A stretch of 64,000 bases of DNA, taken from the NCBI RefSeq assembly GCF_009720525.1, contig NZ_CP043930.1:6584001-6648000 (forward strand), given 5' to 3'. This document shows, one piece after another, positions 54,856-64,000 of the stretch. Source of the stretch: Gimesia benthica (GTDB lineage Bacteria; Planctomycetota; Planctomycetia; Planctomycetales; Planctomycetaceae). The notes under the pieces were generated by a model. The model was not told where the DNA came from and ran no database searches. It was given only the letters and a program-made list of their open reading frames with translations. Numbering within the stretch: the stretch's first letter is position 1; every line of letters starts with the position of its first letter. A program made the position numbers and the translations under genes.

Positions 54856-56304
54856 ATGCTATCACCTGATCCCTGGCTTAATTTGAAACGACGACACTTT
54901 CTGCAGTCCACGGCTTGTGGCCTGGGGGGAATGGCGCTCAACAGCCTGCTGGCCCTCGATGGTCTCGCAGAATCCGCTGAACTGGATGCGGTGAATCCCC
55001 TTGATGTAAAGAAGCCACATTTCAAGCCCCGGGCTAAAAACGTGATTTTCATTTTTATGTCAGGCGGTCCGAGCCAGCTCGATCTCTTCGATCCGAAACC
55101 ACAGTTACAGAAACTGCACGGTCAGCCGGTGCCTGAGTCCTTTCTGAAAGGAATTCAGGATGCTCTGATCAAAACTACGGCCCAGGTGATGGCGTCACCT
55201 CGGAAATTCAAAAAGTATGGGGCAGCGGGACTCGATTTTTCAGATAACCTGCCACACATGGGAACATGCGCCGATGATCTGTGTATGATTCGGACGGTTC
55301 AGACTGACGTCAGCAACCACCACCCCGCTCAGATGCTGATGAACAGCGGCTCGACCATGTTCGACCGTCCCAGTATGGGCTCCTGGGTGACCTATGGGCT
55401 GGGGAGTGAATCGGAAAACCTGCCCGGCTATGTTGTGCTGCTTTCGAATTCGGGCAAGGGTGTAGACGGCGGTTCTTCGTTGTGGACCAATGGAATTCTA
55501 CCTTCCACCTACCGGGGCGTGACCTTCCGCAGTCGGGGCGAGGCCATTTTGTATCTCTCCAATCCGGAAGGGGTTTCACCGGCCATGCAGCAGGCTCGAA
55601 TCAACGCGATTCGGGATCTGAACGCACAACGGTTCGATCAGGTTGGGGACCCGGAAATTGCATCCCGGATTGCTGCATACGAACTGGCGTATCGCATGCA
55701 GACGGCTGCACCGGATCTGCTGGATTTCAGTGATGAGTCCAAAGCGACGCTGGACATGTACGGCATTGAAAATGAGACGACCAACTGGTTTGGCAGCAAT
55801 GCACTGCTGGCCCGCCGGATGGTTGAACGTGGCGTCCGCTTTGTGCAGCTGTATCATTCGACCTGGGACGATCATTCCAATCTGGATAAGAATCTGAAGA
55901 CGAACTGCGAGATGACTGATCAGCCCTGTGCGGCTCTGATCAAAGATCTCAAGCAGCGAGGGCTGCTGGATGACACGCTGGTGATCTGGGGAGCGGAATT
56001 TGGCAGGACGCCAATGACCGAAGTCCGCAGGGGTTCATCACCGGGACGAGAAGGGCGGGATCACCATCCCTTCAGCTTTACGATGCTCATGGCAGGGGGC
56101 GGCGTGAAGGCTGGAACGGTCATCGGGAAAACAGACGATCTTGGCTTTCATCCGGTCGAGCAGCCCGTGCACCTACATAATCTGCATGCGACGATTCTCC
56201 ATCTGCTGGGCTTCGACCACACAAAGCTGATCGTCAAACACAAGGGGCTGGATTACCGACTCACCGGAGTAGAAGGCGAAGTTCTTGATATGTTGCTGGC
56301 TTGA
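54856..56304 (+). CDS. DUF1501 Tat-exported protein
   Basis: The 482-residue protein begins with a twin-arginine signal (LKRRHFLQSTACGLGGMALN) and has the DUF1501 motifs IFMSGGPSQLDLFDPKP and WGAEFGRTPMTEV. It follows the cytochrome-C/DUF1553 gene with a 5-bp gap, so the two are co-translated. Conserved His residues (DHHPFSFTML) suggest metal-dependent hydrolase chemistry like sulfatases. The substrate is unknown. Confidence 0.92.
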   Translation: MLSPDPWLNLKRRHFLQSTACGLGGMALNSLLALDGLAESAELDAVNPLDVKKPHFKPRAKNVIFIFMSGGPSQLDLFDPKPQLQKLHGQPVPESFLKGIQDALIKTTAQVMASPRKFKKYGAAGLDFSDNLPHMGTCADDLCMIRTVQTDVSNHHPAQMLMNSGSTMFDRPSMGSWVTYGLGSESENLPGYVVLLSNSGKGVDGGSSLWTNGILPSTYRGVTFRSRGEAILYLSNPEGVSPAMQQARINAIRDLNAQRFDQVGDPEIASRIAAYELAYRMQTAAPDLLDFSDESKATLDMYGIENETTNWFGSNALLARRMVERGVRFVQLYHSTWDDHSNLDKNLKTNCEMTDQPCAALIKDLKQRGLLDDTLVIWGAEFGRTPMTEVRRGSSPGREGRDHHPFSFTMLMAGGGVKAGTVIGKTDDLGFHPVEQPVHLHNLHATILHLLGFDHTKLIVKHKGLDYRLTGVEGEVLDMLLA

Positions 56305-56326
56305 GGGGCAGTCGTCTGCTGCCAGT

Positions 56327-57244
56327 TCAAGAGACTTTGGAGGCCTGAGCCTGCTCAATAATGTCGACGCCCACCAGATCGCTCCAGGCTGCAATCAACT
56401 GTTTTGTGATCGGCCCCACTTTTCCGTCACCAATTTCAAGCCCGTTAAATTTGGTTGCCGGCATAATGCAATAGGGGGTGCTGGTGAAAAATGCTTCATC
56501 CGCGGTCGTGACATCATAAGGCAGCAGCTGACATTCTTCGACCGGGATATTCAGTTTTTTTCCCAGGGTAAAGATGGACTGTCGGCTGATGCCGTCCAGA
56601 CAGTTGATCGTACTGGGCGTTCGAATGCGATTATTGGAAACCAGGAAGAAGTTCCCTCCTTTGTTTTCGGAAAGATAACCGTCGGTGTCGAGCAGCAGAC
56701 TTTGTGCTTTAGGATCGACCAGTTTCACTTCAGATTCAGCCAGTGTGTAGATGAAGCGGCTGCGGTTCTTAATGCGGGCATCTAAAGACTGTGCGGGTTG
56801 AATACGGGTGAAAGGAGTCACTGCATGGCAGCCTGTCTGGTAGAAGTCGGCCCAGTAACTCAGGTCGAGGGGCAGGGTGATGATCATTACCGTTGATGAG
56901 GAATCAGCGGGCTTCTGACCGCTGGAGGGCACCCATTGTCCCGGTGTGATATTATGGATGATCCAGGCATCAGTTCCCGCTGCATAATTGGGTTTATTCT
57001 TTTCCCAGACTTCGAGTGTTAATTTTTCGAGTTCGTCTGGTGTCATGCCGGCATCGAACCTCGCTGCCTTGAGACTGAGGTACAAACGGTCGATATGATC
57101 CCGCAGACGATACGGCTGATGACCGAACGTGCGCGTTGATTCCGTGACTGTCATTCCCAGGCTGATGGCACCATCAAAGATGGAGATTTTGGCTTGATCC
57201 GCGGGAACGTATTCTCCATTCAGGTAAACCAGGTTCTGTGTCAT
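56327..57244 (-). CDS. Class IV aminotransferase (PLP enzyme)
   Basis: From 57244 (MTQNLVYLNGEYVPADQAKI), with AAAGGA upstream, the protein has 305 residues. The N-terminal YLNGEYVPADQAKISIFDGA matches the fold-type IV family (branched-chain and D-amino-acid transaminases, aminodeoxychorismate lyase). The basic motif IKNRSRFIYTLAE contains the region where the PLP lysine normally sits. EDNGF-like motifs are replaced by LSENKGGNFFLV. The specificity is not evident. It starts 10 bp after the ApbE-like gene ends. Confidence 0.8.
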   Translation of the reverse strand: MTQNLVYLNGEYVPADQAKISIFDGAISLGMTVTESTRTFGHQPYRLRDHIDRLYLSLKAARFDAGMTPDELEKLTLEVWEKNKPNYAAGTDAWIIHNITPGQWVPSSGQKPADSSSTVMIITLPLDLSYWADFYQTGCHAVTPFTRIQPAQSLDARIKNRSRFIYTLAESEVKLVDPKAQSLLLDTDGYLSENKGGNFFLVSNNRIRTPSTINCLDGISRQSIFTLGKKLNIPVEECQLLPYDVTTADEAFFTSTPYCIMPATKFNGLEIGDGKVGPITKQLIAAWSDLVGVDIIEQAQASKVS

Positions 57245-57254
57245 GGATGTCCTT

Positions 57255-58286
57255 TCAGGGGTCGGTCTGGGATGCTTCGAAGCAGGAGAAGCAGGGAGAT
57301 TCATATGACTTTAACTGAGCCTGTTCATGTCTCAGAATCAGGCAGGCCGTGCCCGGTTTCTGACTTAACAGCGCAATTCCTTTTTCCGGTCCGAGGACGC
57401 TGATCGCGGAAGCCAGGCTATCGGCTGTGATTCCATCAGGGGCGATCACAGTCACGCGACTATGATCGGTCAGACCGAGTCCGGTATGAGGGTTTACGAT
57501 GTGAGAATAGCGCGTGCCATTGATGACCACGTGCTGAAACGCGTCACCCGAAGTGGCGACTGCGCAGTCTCTCAACATGAGGTAACGATCAATTTTGGCA
57601 TCCGGGGCATCTGTCGAAGAGATGCCGATCTTCCAGCCACAACTTCCAGGAGGAGGAGCCCCCAGTGACAGATCGCCGCTGGCGTCAATCATCACCCGGT
57701 CAATTCCATGTTCTTTCAAAACTCGAATCGCGACGTCTGCTGCATACCCTTTGGCGATTCCCCCGAGATCTAATCGCATGCCCGGTTTGAGGAGTTCAAC
57801 GGTCTGGTTCTGTTCAGATAGTCGCATCAATTCATAACCGACCAGATCCCGGGCGGCCTGCAGTCGTTCACTGTCAGGCAACTCTTTACGTCGACGGGCT
57901 CTGCGCCAGAGGCGGACTACGGGACTGATGGTGACGTCGAACGCGCCAGCGGTCTCACGGGAAAGTGCTTGACTTCTTTTCAGTACCTGGAACAGGTCGG
58001 GACTGACTTTGACTGGCTTTCCCGGCCCGGATAACTGACACAACTGGTTTAACTCGCTGTTGGGATCGTAATCGCTGAGGACTTTGTTAAGTTCCTTTAC
58101 ACGGCGAAAAGCAATTTGAGAGGCATTGTTTGCGATTGGTTTGTCCGTTGCATATAATACGATTCTCCACTGCACTCCCATATGTACTTCCTGAAATTCA
58201 TACCGATGCAGAATTTCGCTTTCCGTGCACTGTTGATTGCCTGACAATGTGGAGAGCAACAGGCATGTATGATATAGGTAAGACAT
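57255..58286 (-). CDS. apbE: FAD:protein FMN transferase (ApbE-like)
   Basis: The start at 58286 (MSYLYHTCLLLSTLSGNQQC), with GGAAG immediately upstream, gives an exported lipoprotein-like N-terminus; the protein has 343 residues. ApbE family motifs are MRLDLGGIAKGYAADVAI, then IDASGDLSLGAP and SHIVNPHTGLG. ApbE transfers FMN from FAD to a threonine of target redox proteins in the periplasm, which needs magnesium. No obvious target such as NqrC is adjacent; a class IV aminotransferase gene follows. Confidence 0.88.
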   Translation of the reverse strand: MSYLYHTCLLLSTLSGNQQCTESEILHRYEFQEVHMGVQWRIVLYATDKPIANNASQIAFRRVKELNKVLSDYDPNSELNQLCQLSGPGKPVKVSPDLFQVLKRSQALSRETAGAFDVTISPVVRLWRRARRRKELPDSERLQAARDLVGYELMRLSEQNQTVELLKPGMRLDLGGIAKGYAADVAIRVLKEHGIDRVMIDASGDLSLGAPPPGSCGWKIGISSTDAPDAKIDRYLMLRDCAVATSGDAFQHVVINGTRYSHIVNPHTGLGLTDHSRVTVIAPDGITADSLASAISVLGPEKGIALLSQKPGTACLILRHEQAQLKSYESPCFSCFEASQTDP

Positions 58287-58340
58287 CTTCCATCCAGATC
58301 TAAAGTCTGATTTCCGCTTAAAGTTACGGAGTAAACTAAT

Positions 58341-59405
58341 ATGCTTAGCGTATGTCGTTCCAGTCTCATAATGCAAGCCAAAACTGCATTACTCGCCATT
58401 CTGTGTTGTTCGTCTTCAGTGGCGTTCGCTGCCGATCCCTCGGAAGCAAAAACAGAAAAAGAGATGAAACCTTACACGCAGAAAATTACCAACACCGATG
58501 TCAGTTTTGATATGGTGCCAATTCCCGGTGGTGAATTCGTTATGGGCAGCCCTGCCGATGAAAAGAACCGGGAAGAAGATGAAGGTCCTCAGGTCAAAGT
58601 CAAAATTGAGCCTTTCTGGATGGGCAAACATGAAGTGACCTGGAACGAATATGATATCTGGAGCTTCAATCTAGATATTCAGCGCCGTAAGCTGATGCGT
58701 CTCAAATCGGATGACAAAGAAAAAGCAGCAGATGCTGTAACCCGTCCGACCAAGCCTTATACCGACATGACCTTCGACATGGGGCACGATGGGTACCCGG
58801 CGATCTGCATGACCCAGCTGGCAGCAAAAACCTACTGCAAATGGCTGAGTGAAAAAACCGGTCACTACTATCGTCTGCCTACCGAAGCGGAGTGGGAATA
58901 CGCGTGCCGTGCCGGTACCACGACGGCTTACTCATTCGGTGACAACCCTGCTAAAATGGATGATTACGCCTGGCACTACGCAAACTGCAACGATACCTAC
59001 CAGAAGGTCGGTCAGAAAAAGCCGAACCCGTTCGGTCTGTATGACATGCACGGTAACGTTTCAGAGTGGGTCCTCGATCAGTACATTCCTGATGCCTACA
59101 AAAAGTGGAGTGGCAAAGGAACCGTTGAGTTCCCCATCAGTCCTACGACTCCCGAAAAACTTTATCCGCGTGTTGTGCGTGGCGGTTCCTGGGATGATGA
59201 TCCCGAAGCACTGCGAAGTGCGAACCGGATCGCCTCCAGTGCCGATTGGAAAATTCAGGATCCCCAGATTCCACAGAGTATCTGGTACCACACCGATGCG
59301 ATCTTTGTGGGCTTCCGTGTCGTACGGCCTCTGAAAGTGCCTACGGCTGAAGAACGCAAGAAATACAACCTGGATCCGGTCATTCCGGCCGATGAAGGGC
59401 GCTAA
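58341..59405 (+). CDS. FGE-sulfatase (formylglycine-generating enzyme-like) domain protein
   Basis: ATG at 58341 is preceded by GGAG. After a signal peptide the FGE domain shows [66 protein letters not shown] and RVVRGGSW. These are the signature segments of the formylglycine-generating enzyme / SUMF1 family, here exported, so it may be a regulatory or ligand-binding member of the group. The active-site cysteines are not obvious. It starts next to the ApbE gene but divergently. Confidence 0.88.
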   Translation: MLSVCRSSLIMQAKTALLAILCCSSSVAFAADPSEAKTEKEMKPYTQKITNTDVSFDMVPIPGGEFVMGSPADEKNREEDEGPQVKVKIEPFWMGKHEVTWNEYDIWSFNLDIQRRKLMRLKSDDKEKAADAVTRPTKPYTDMTFDMGHDGYPAICMTQLAAKTYCKWLSEKTGHYYRLPTEAEWEYACRAGTTTAYSFGDNPAKMDDYAWHYANCNDTYQKVGQKKPNPFGLYDMHGNVSEWVLDQYIPDAYKKWSGKGTVEFPISPTTPEKLYPRVVRGGSWDDDPEALRSANRIASSADWKIQDPQIPQSIWYHTDAIFVGFRVVRPLKVPTAEERKKYNLDPVIPADEGR

Positions 59406-59439
59406 ATCCCGCCAGCTGCTGATAGTTTATTGAAAACAG

Positions 59440-59486
59440 ATGCCTTCGTCGGATTCCTGCAAACATAAAGTCCGGCGAAAGGCATA
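59440..59486 (+). terminator. Hairpin between FGE and oxidoreductase genes
   Basis: ATGCCTTCG-x-CGGA pairs with TCCG-x-CGAA-x-GGCAT across a loop of about 17 nt. No T-tract follows, so it is a likely but weak terminator or RNA-processing hairpin. Confidence 0.5.
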
Positions 59487-59543
59487 TGTATCTTAGAAAC
59501 GTACCACTGACCAAATCGTCCTGCAGATTAGGAAAGGCCTCTG

Positions 59544-60872
59544 ATGACTCAATCTAATAATCAATCTTCTTCCCGACGTGACTTCCTGAAGGTAACCACA
59601 GCCACCGCTGTGGGAACCAGCATCCTGTCTACTCTGGGATCGTCGGCTCATGTTTACGCCAATGGCGACGATAAAATCAAAGTCGGTCTGGTCGGTTGTG
59701 GTGGTCGTGGAACAGGGGCTGCATCTCAGGCTTTGTCGACCAAAGGCAACATCAAACTCGAAGCCATGGCTGATGCCTACCGTGATCGGATGGACAAAAG
59801 CCTCAGCAACCTGCAGAAGCAGTTCTCAGGTGAACCTGAAAAGGTCGACGTGGCCGAAGAGAAAAAGTTCGTCGGATTTGACGCCTATCAGAAACTGCTC
59901 GACAGTGGCGTTGATGTTGTGATTCTGGCAACTCCTCCGGGATTCCGTCCGATTCACTTCGAAGCAGCTGTCGAAAAAGGCAAGCACGTCTTCATGGAAA
60001 AACCGGTTGCCACCGATGTTCCCGGCGTTCGCAAGGTGCTCGAAGCAGCTGAGAAAGCTAAGGAAAAGAAACTGGCCGTCGGCGTTGGTCTGCAGCGTCA
60101 CCACCAGGCAAATTACATTGAAACCATCAACCGTCTGAAAGATGGTGCGATCGGCGATATTACTTCCATGCGTTGCTACTGGAACAGTGGCGGGGTCTGG
60201 GAGCCGCGTCTGGCTCGTGAAGACGCTAAGAGCGAAATGGACTATCAGATGCGTAACTGGTACTACTACAACTGGCTCTGTGGTGACCACATCAACGAGC
60301 AGCATATCCACAACATCGACGTCTGTAACTGGGTGAAAGATGCTTTCCCCGTTCAGGCATACGGGATGGGTGGTCGCCAGGTTCGTACCGACAAAAAGTA
60401 CGGTGAAATCTATGACCACTTCGCTGTTGAGTTCGTTTACGAAGACGGAACCCGGTTGTACAGCCAGTGCCGTCATATCCGCAACTGCTGGAACAGCGTG
60501 ACTGAGCATGCTCAGGGAACCAAAGGTTTCTGCGACATCAGCGGTGCAAAATACGAAACTACAGGCGGCTACAAGTGGCGCTACCGTGGTAAGAAAACCA
60601 ACCCCTACCAGGTTGAGCACGACGATCTGTTCGCTGCCATCCGTCAGGGAACTCCCTACAACGAAGCCGAGTACGGTGCCAAGTCCACCATGACTTCGAT
60701 CCTGGGACGCTTGGCGACTTATAGCGGTAAGCCTGTCACCTGGGACGAAGCAATGGCATCTAATGTCAGCCTGATGCCCAAAGAGTTCTCCTGGGAAGGT
60801 CAGCCGGTAACGGTTCCCGATGAGAACGGGTACTATCCGATTCCGATGCCCGGTATCACCAAAGTACTCTAA
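59544..60872 (+). CDS. Tat-exported Gfo/Idh/MocA-family oxidoreductase
   Basis: The 442-residue protein has a twin-arginine signal (SSRRDFLKVTTATAVGTSIL). A Rossmann fold follows (KVGLVGCGGRGTGAAS), as does FMEKPVATDVPGV with the EKP motif of this family and a later HNIDVCNW containing the H-x-x-D active-site motif. Members oxidise or reduce sugars, and exported ones are common in planctomycetes. A terminator follows. Confidence 0.9.
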   Translation: MTQSNNQSSSRRDFLKVTTATAVGTSILSTLGSSAHVYANGDDKIKVGLVGCGGRGTGAASQALSTKGNIKLEAMADAYRDRMDKSLSNLQKQFSGEPEKVDVAEEKKFVGFDAYQKLLDSGVDVVILATPPGFRPIHFEAAVEKGKHVFMEKPVATDVPGVRKVLEAAEKAKEKKLAVGVGLQRHHQANYIETINRLKDGAIGDITSMRCYWNSGGVWEPRLAREDAKSEMDYQMRNWYYYNWLCGDHINEQHIHNIDVCNWVKDAFPVQAYGMGGRQVRTDKKYGEIYDHFAVEFVYEDGTRLYSQCRHIRNCWNSVTEHAQGTKGFCDISGAKYETTGGYKWRYRGKKTNPYQVEHDDLFAAIRQGTPYNEAEYGAKSTMTSILGRLATYSGKPVTWDEAMASNVSLMPKEFSWEGQPVTVPDENGYYPIPMPGITKVL

Positions 60873-60894
60873 ACTCTGATATCAAAACTGATCG

Positions 60895-60930
60895 GCCGAT
60901 TCGCTTCCTTTAAGCGGATCGGCTTTTTTT
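60895..60930 (+). terminator. Intrinsic terminator
   Basis: GCCGATTCGCTT pairs with AAGCGGATCGGC across a CCTTT loop and is followed by seven T residues. Confidence 0.92.
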
Positions 60931-60965
60931 AATCTATATCACTTTGCGCCTGTTTTCATTCGACC

Positions 60966-61424
60966 ATGTCTCCACAGTTTCATGTCTCCCCGCTAATGCC
61001 CGCTGATCATGACCGGGTCCTGATTGTCTGGGAAGTCGCGGTCCGCGCGACTCACCATTTTCTCTCTGAGCACGAAATCGAGGCTCTCAGACCGTTGGTC
61101 AGGCAGGCCTGCTTTGAAGGAATGCCGCTGTTTGGTGTGCGCGATTCTGAGGGAGAAGTGATTGCTTTTTCGGGAGTCGATGCTCCCAAACTGGAAGCGC
61201 TGTTTGTTCATCCGGACTGGTGTGGCAAAGGGCTGGGACGTTTGCTGGTAGAGCATGCCATCCGGGAACAGGATGTCTGTCTCGTCGATGTGAACGAGCA
61301 GAATCCTGCAGCCGTTGAATTCTATCTGCATCTCGGTTTTGAGGTCGCCCATCGCTCGGATGTGGATGGCTTTGGAAAGCCGTATCCTCTGCTGCACCTG
61401 AAACTGCCGGATCAGACAATCTGA
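60966..61424 (+). CDS. GNAT N-acetyltransferase
   Basis: The 152-residue protein follows the GNAT fold: a core with LEALFVHPDWCGKGLGRLLV, whose GKGLGRLL matches the acetyl-CoA P-loop-like motif, and NPAAVEFYLHLGFEVAHRSD. The N-terminal VAVRATHHFLSEHEIEALRP resembles YjaB/PhnO-like members. It is cytosolic. The acceptor is unknown. Confidence 0.85.
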   Translation: MSPQFHVSPLMPADHDRVLIVWEVAVRATHHFLSEHEIEALRPLVRQACFEGMPLFGVRDSEGEVIAFSGVDAPKLEALFVHPDWCGKGLGRLLVEHAIREQDVCLVDVNEQNPAAVEFYLHLGFEVAHRSDVDGFGKPYPLLHLKLPDQTI

Positions 61425-61496
61425 AGTTTCTGATGCATTCCACATCCGCTTCTGGTATTGTAAAAGCTCCCTCATACTCAACCAGGAGCCTACACC

Positions 61497-63029
61497 ATGT
61501 CTGCATGCGTCATCCGTTTTGCTTTGATCTGTTTACTGTCTGTGTTGTGGATTGACTTGCTGCCCGCAACAGAACCACTGTCGATCGGGACACGACGGGA
61601 ACTGTTTGTCGACGACGCACTGGTCGATCATCTTTCTGGGGAAGCCGAGATCCGGTTACAGCATCCTGTGCCCCGCGAAGTGGTCTTTCGATTCGATCAA
61701 CCCTGGGAGGGGAGCAGTTCCGGCTATCATACGATCATCCAGGATGGAGACCTCTATCGGCTTTATTACCGCGGTACGCACATCGAGGTGTCCCAGGGAC
61801 GCATCAGCACGGGCAGCCATAAGCCATACTATTGTTATGCTGAAAGTAAAGATGGAATTCACTGGACGCGTCCGGAACTGGGGATTGTCGAGTTTCAGGG
61901 TTCAAAGCAGAACAACATCATTCTGGAAGGCCTGGGAACACACAACTTCGCTCCATTCAAAGATGAAAATCCGGAATGCAAACCTGAGGCACGCTTCAAA
62001 GCACTGGCGGGACTGCAGAATGAAGGAGGCCTGCATGCCTTCCAGTCAGCAGATGGGATTCATTGGAAGTTAATGCAGGAGAAGGCTGTGATTACAGAAG
62101 GGGCCTTCGACTCGCAGAATCTGGCCTTTTGGGATGAGGATCATCAAACATATCGCACGTACTTTCGTGTATTTACAGGAGGAGTCACCAACTCCAAGAC
62201 CTGGAAGCCAGAAGGGATCCGTGCGATTCAGACAGCGACTTCTGATGATTTTCTGAACTGGAGTGAAGGCATCGATCTGGTCTACGCTGATTCACCCGAC
62301 GAGGAACTGTATACAAACCAGGTGAAGCCTTACCTGCGGGCCCCACATATTCGTATTGGTTTTCCTGCACGCTATGTTGAGCGTGGCTGGTCCGAGTCGA
62401 TGCGGGCACTACCCGATCCGGAGCGTCGTCAATTGAGAGCCTCTTCGGTAGAACGCTACGGCACCGCGATCAGTGAAGGGCTGTTGATGGCCAGTCGGGA
62501 TGGTATCCATTTTAAACGCTGGAACGAAGCCTTTCTGCGACCGGGCATTGAGCGTACAGGAACCTGGCAGTACGGGCATCAGTTTATCGCAGAACATCTG
62601 GTCGAAACCGCTTCGGATCTGCCCGGTGCTCCGAATGAACTGTCACTCTATGCCGCTGAAGATTACTGGCATGGAAAAGGGGGCGCTCTCAGACGTTATT
62701 CTTTGAGAATGGATGGCTTCACCTCGGTGCATGCCTCTCTTAAGGGAGGGGAACTGATTACGCAACCATTTGTGTTTGCGGGGAAGACACTGTCAGTCAA
62801 CTTCTCAACTTCTGCGGCTGGAAGTATATGGGTGGGGCTGCAAACCGCTGACGGAAAGCCGATTGAAGGCTTTTCCCTGGCTGATTCCGTCGAACTCTTC
62901 GGCGATACACTGGATCGCAAAGTCACCTGGAAACAGGGGGCAAACGTCAGTACGCTGGCTGGTAAACCAGTTCGTCTGCGGTTCAAGTTGAAAGATGCGG
63001 ACTTGTACTCGTTTCAGTTTCAGAAGTAG
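61497..63029 (+). CDS. Secreted glycoside-hydrolase-like protein
   Basis: The 510-residue protein has a signal peptide (FALICLLSVLWIDLLPA). Repeated strands with aromatic-rich motifs (DGDLYRLYYRG, ESKDGIHWTRPELGIV, SADGIHWKL, RDGIHFKRW) indicate a beta-propeller of the GH32/GH43-like kind. The C-terminal 90 residues are beta-rich. Acidic residues in the propeller could be catalytic, but the family and substrate are not certain. Confidence 0.7.
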   Translation: MSACVIRFALICLLSVLWIDLLPATEPLSIGTRRELFVDDALVDHLSGEAEIRLQHPVPREVVFRFDQPWEGSSSGYHTIIQDGDLYRLYYRGTHIEVSQGRISTGSHKPYYCYAESKDGIHWTRPELGIVEFQGSKQNNIILEGLGTHNFAPFKDENPECKPEARFKALAGLQNEGGLHAFQSADGIHWKLMQEKAVITEGAFDSQNLAFWDEDHQTYRTYFRVFTGGVTNSKTWKPEGIRAIQTATSDDFLNWSEGIDLVYADSPDEELYTNQVKPYLRAPHIRIGFPARYVERGWSESMRALPDPERRQLRASSVERYGTAISEGLLMASRDGIHFKRWNEAFLRPGIERTGTWQYGHQFIAEHLVETASDLPGAPNELSLYAAEDYWHGKGGALRRYSLRMDGFTSVHASLKGGELITQPFVFAGKTLSVNFSTSAAGSIWVGLQTADGKPIEGFSLADSVELFGDTLDRKVTWKQGANVSTLAGKPVRLRFKLKDADLYSFQFQK

Positions 63030-63195
63030 ATCGCCCAATCACTGCGAAATGATGCATCATCAGGATCACTGACAGGGATCAGGAGTCAGGTTGACCTGCA
63101 AGTGCCTGATCGCCCATAATCTGCAGGCAGTTCAGTCAATGATACCCGCTGAAGTAATCTTGAATATCCCTCGTTGAAACGAACCATCACCACTT

Positions 63196-64000
63196 ATGAA
63201 TGAGCCTCAACCTGCTCCCCGACGTAAACCGGAACACTGGCGCGATCGCTGGTACGAGATCATTTTTGAAGCGGATACGCCTGCTGGGAAAATGTTTGAT
63301 GTCGTGCTACTGGTTGCCATTCTATTAAGTGTGCTGGTCATCATGCTCGAGAGTGTTCCTTCTCTGGATGAACAGTATGGTCAGGAATTCGGCTATGCCG
63401 AGTGGTTTTTTACCATTCTGTTTACGATTGAATATGCGGCCCGCATCAGCTGTGCCCGGCACCCTCTGCGGTACATCGTCAGCTTTTACGGCATCGTAGA
63501 CCTGCTCTCGATTCTGCCTACCTACCTGATGTTCTTCGCGCCGCTGGAAATGCAGAGTCTGGGCGTGATCCGCGCACTGCGGTTGTTACGTGCGTTCCGA
63601 ATTTTCAAGCTCGCCCACATGCTGACAGAAGCCTCGGAATTGCGGCGGGCGATCTGGGCCAGCCGTTCCAAAATCACAGTTTTCCTGGCAACTGTCGTAA
63701 TTGCTGTTGTGATCGAAGGGACCGCCCTGTATCTGATCGAGGGGGATCAGGACAGTGGATTTACTTCGATTCCTCAGAGCATGTACTGGGCAATCGTGAC
63801 CATGACGACTGTCGGATATGGGGATATCGCGCCGGTGACGCCGCTTGGAAAGTTTCTGGCGGCGGTCATCATGATTCTGGGTTACAGCCTGATTATTGTT
63901 CCAACGGGGATCGTTTCTGCGGAACTGGCACATCCCGGCGGAAAGAAGGCCTCACACTGGGTTACGACGCAGGTCTGTCCGGAATGCATGAAGGAAGGAC
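63196..64000 (+). CDS. Voltage-gated potassium-channel-like ion transporter (3' end outside window)
   Basis: ATG at 63196; the frame is open to the window edge, about 268 codons. Six-transmembrane layout: S1 at about 32-52, an S4-like RALRLLRAFRIFKLAHML with arginines every third residue at about 126-143, and the pore with selectivity filter TTVGYGDIAP. This is the Kv/KvAP-type potassium-channel family, and it conducts K+ in the inner membrane. The C-terminus is cut; the visible end has CPECMKE. Confidence 0.92.
   Translation, partial: MNEPQPAPRRKPEHWRDRWYEIIFEADTPAGKMFDVVLLVAILLSVLVIMLESVPSLDEQYGQEFGYAEWFFTILFTIEYAARISCARHPLRYIVSFYGIVDLLSILPTYLMFFAPLEMQSLGVIRALRLLRAFRIFKLAHMLTEASELRRAIWASRSKITVFLATVVIAVVIEGTALYLIEGDQDSGFTSIPQSMYWAIVTMTTVGYGDIAPVTPLGKFLAAVIMILGYSLIIVPTGIVSAELAHPGGKKASHWVTTQVCPECMKEG

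Noticed and set aside
59826..60620. 264-codon minus-strand frame opposite the Gfo/Idh/MocA gene
   Set aside because: Valine-rich antisense shadow of a well-supported oxidoreductase.

Overview
The window looks like the chromosome of a planctomycete, probably of the Gimesia/Planctomicrobium type. The evidence is the protein families. There are three DUF1559 prepilin-like proteins, two DUF1501 Tat-exported proteins, one cytochrome-C/DUF1549/DUF1553 protein, three GYF_2 proteins, a CRTAC1 FG-GAP protein, a formylglycine-generating-enzyme-domain protein and a Tat-exported Gfo/Idh/MocA oxidoreductase. No rRNA or CRISPR array is visible. One tRNA, tRNA-Ser(GGA), is present.

Layout. 1-6050: exported or surface proteins (EF-hand, alpha/beta hydrolase, DUF1559, GYF_2, a secreted hypothetical) with a nest of IS3 remnants at 4534-4960. 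6950-8750: a multi-membrane glycosyltransferase. 8780-16060: an insertion-sequence graveyard (decayed IS3 element A, an IS3 orfB tail, an IS256 remnant, an apparently intact IS3 element B inserted against another IS3 orfB fragment). It encloses an AT-rich island of secreted proteins (10353-13225, with a DUF1573 protein and a Cys-rich exoprotein). 16169-24035: a long minus-strand operon, the most interesting locus. 24165-32880: mobile or accessory DNA bounded by a 36-bp direct repeat, with GYF_2 proteins, a frameshifted XRE regulator, an IS91-type transposase paired with a tyrosine recombinase, a large serine recombinase and a second tyrosine integrase beside tRNA-Ser. 33000-64000: mostly ordinary planctomycete chromosome, with a frameshifted glycosyltransferase and a DUF1559 gene split by an IS256-family insertion.

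The 16-24 kb operon appears to encode a complete bacterial ubiquitin-like conjugation cascade. In transcription order it holds: a small membrane protein, a coiled-coil lipoprotein, DUF1257 (Ycf35-like), DUF2997, a TOPRIM-domain protein, a Ycf46-like AAA ATPase, a long helical protein, two small conserved proteins, a 55-residue very basic protein, a ThiS/MoaD-like beta-grasp protein (Ubl), a protein that fuses an E2-like domain (HPH...C181) to a block of ten CxxC motifs (RING/treble-clef-like), a JAMM isopeptidase-like protein and a ThiF/E1-like enzyme. The order Ubl-E2-JAMM-E1 is the order reported for bacterial ISG15-like (BIL) defence operons. The E2-RING-like fusion and the AAA/Ycf35/DUF2997/TOPRIM partners make this a distinct assemblage. 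Its substrate and purpose cannot be read from sequence.
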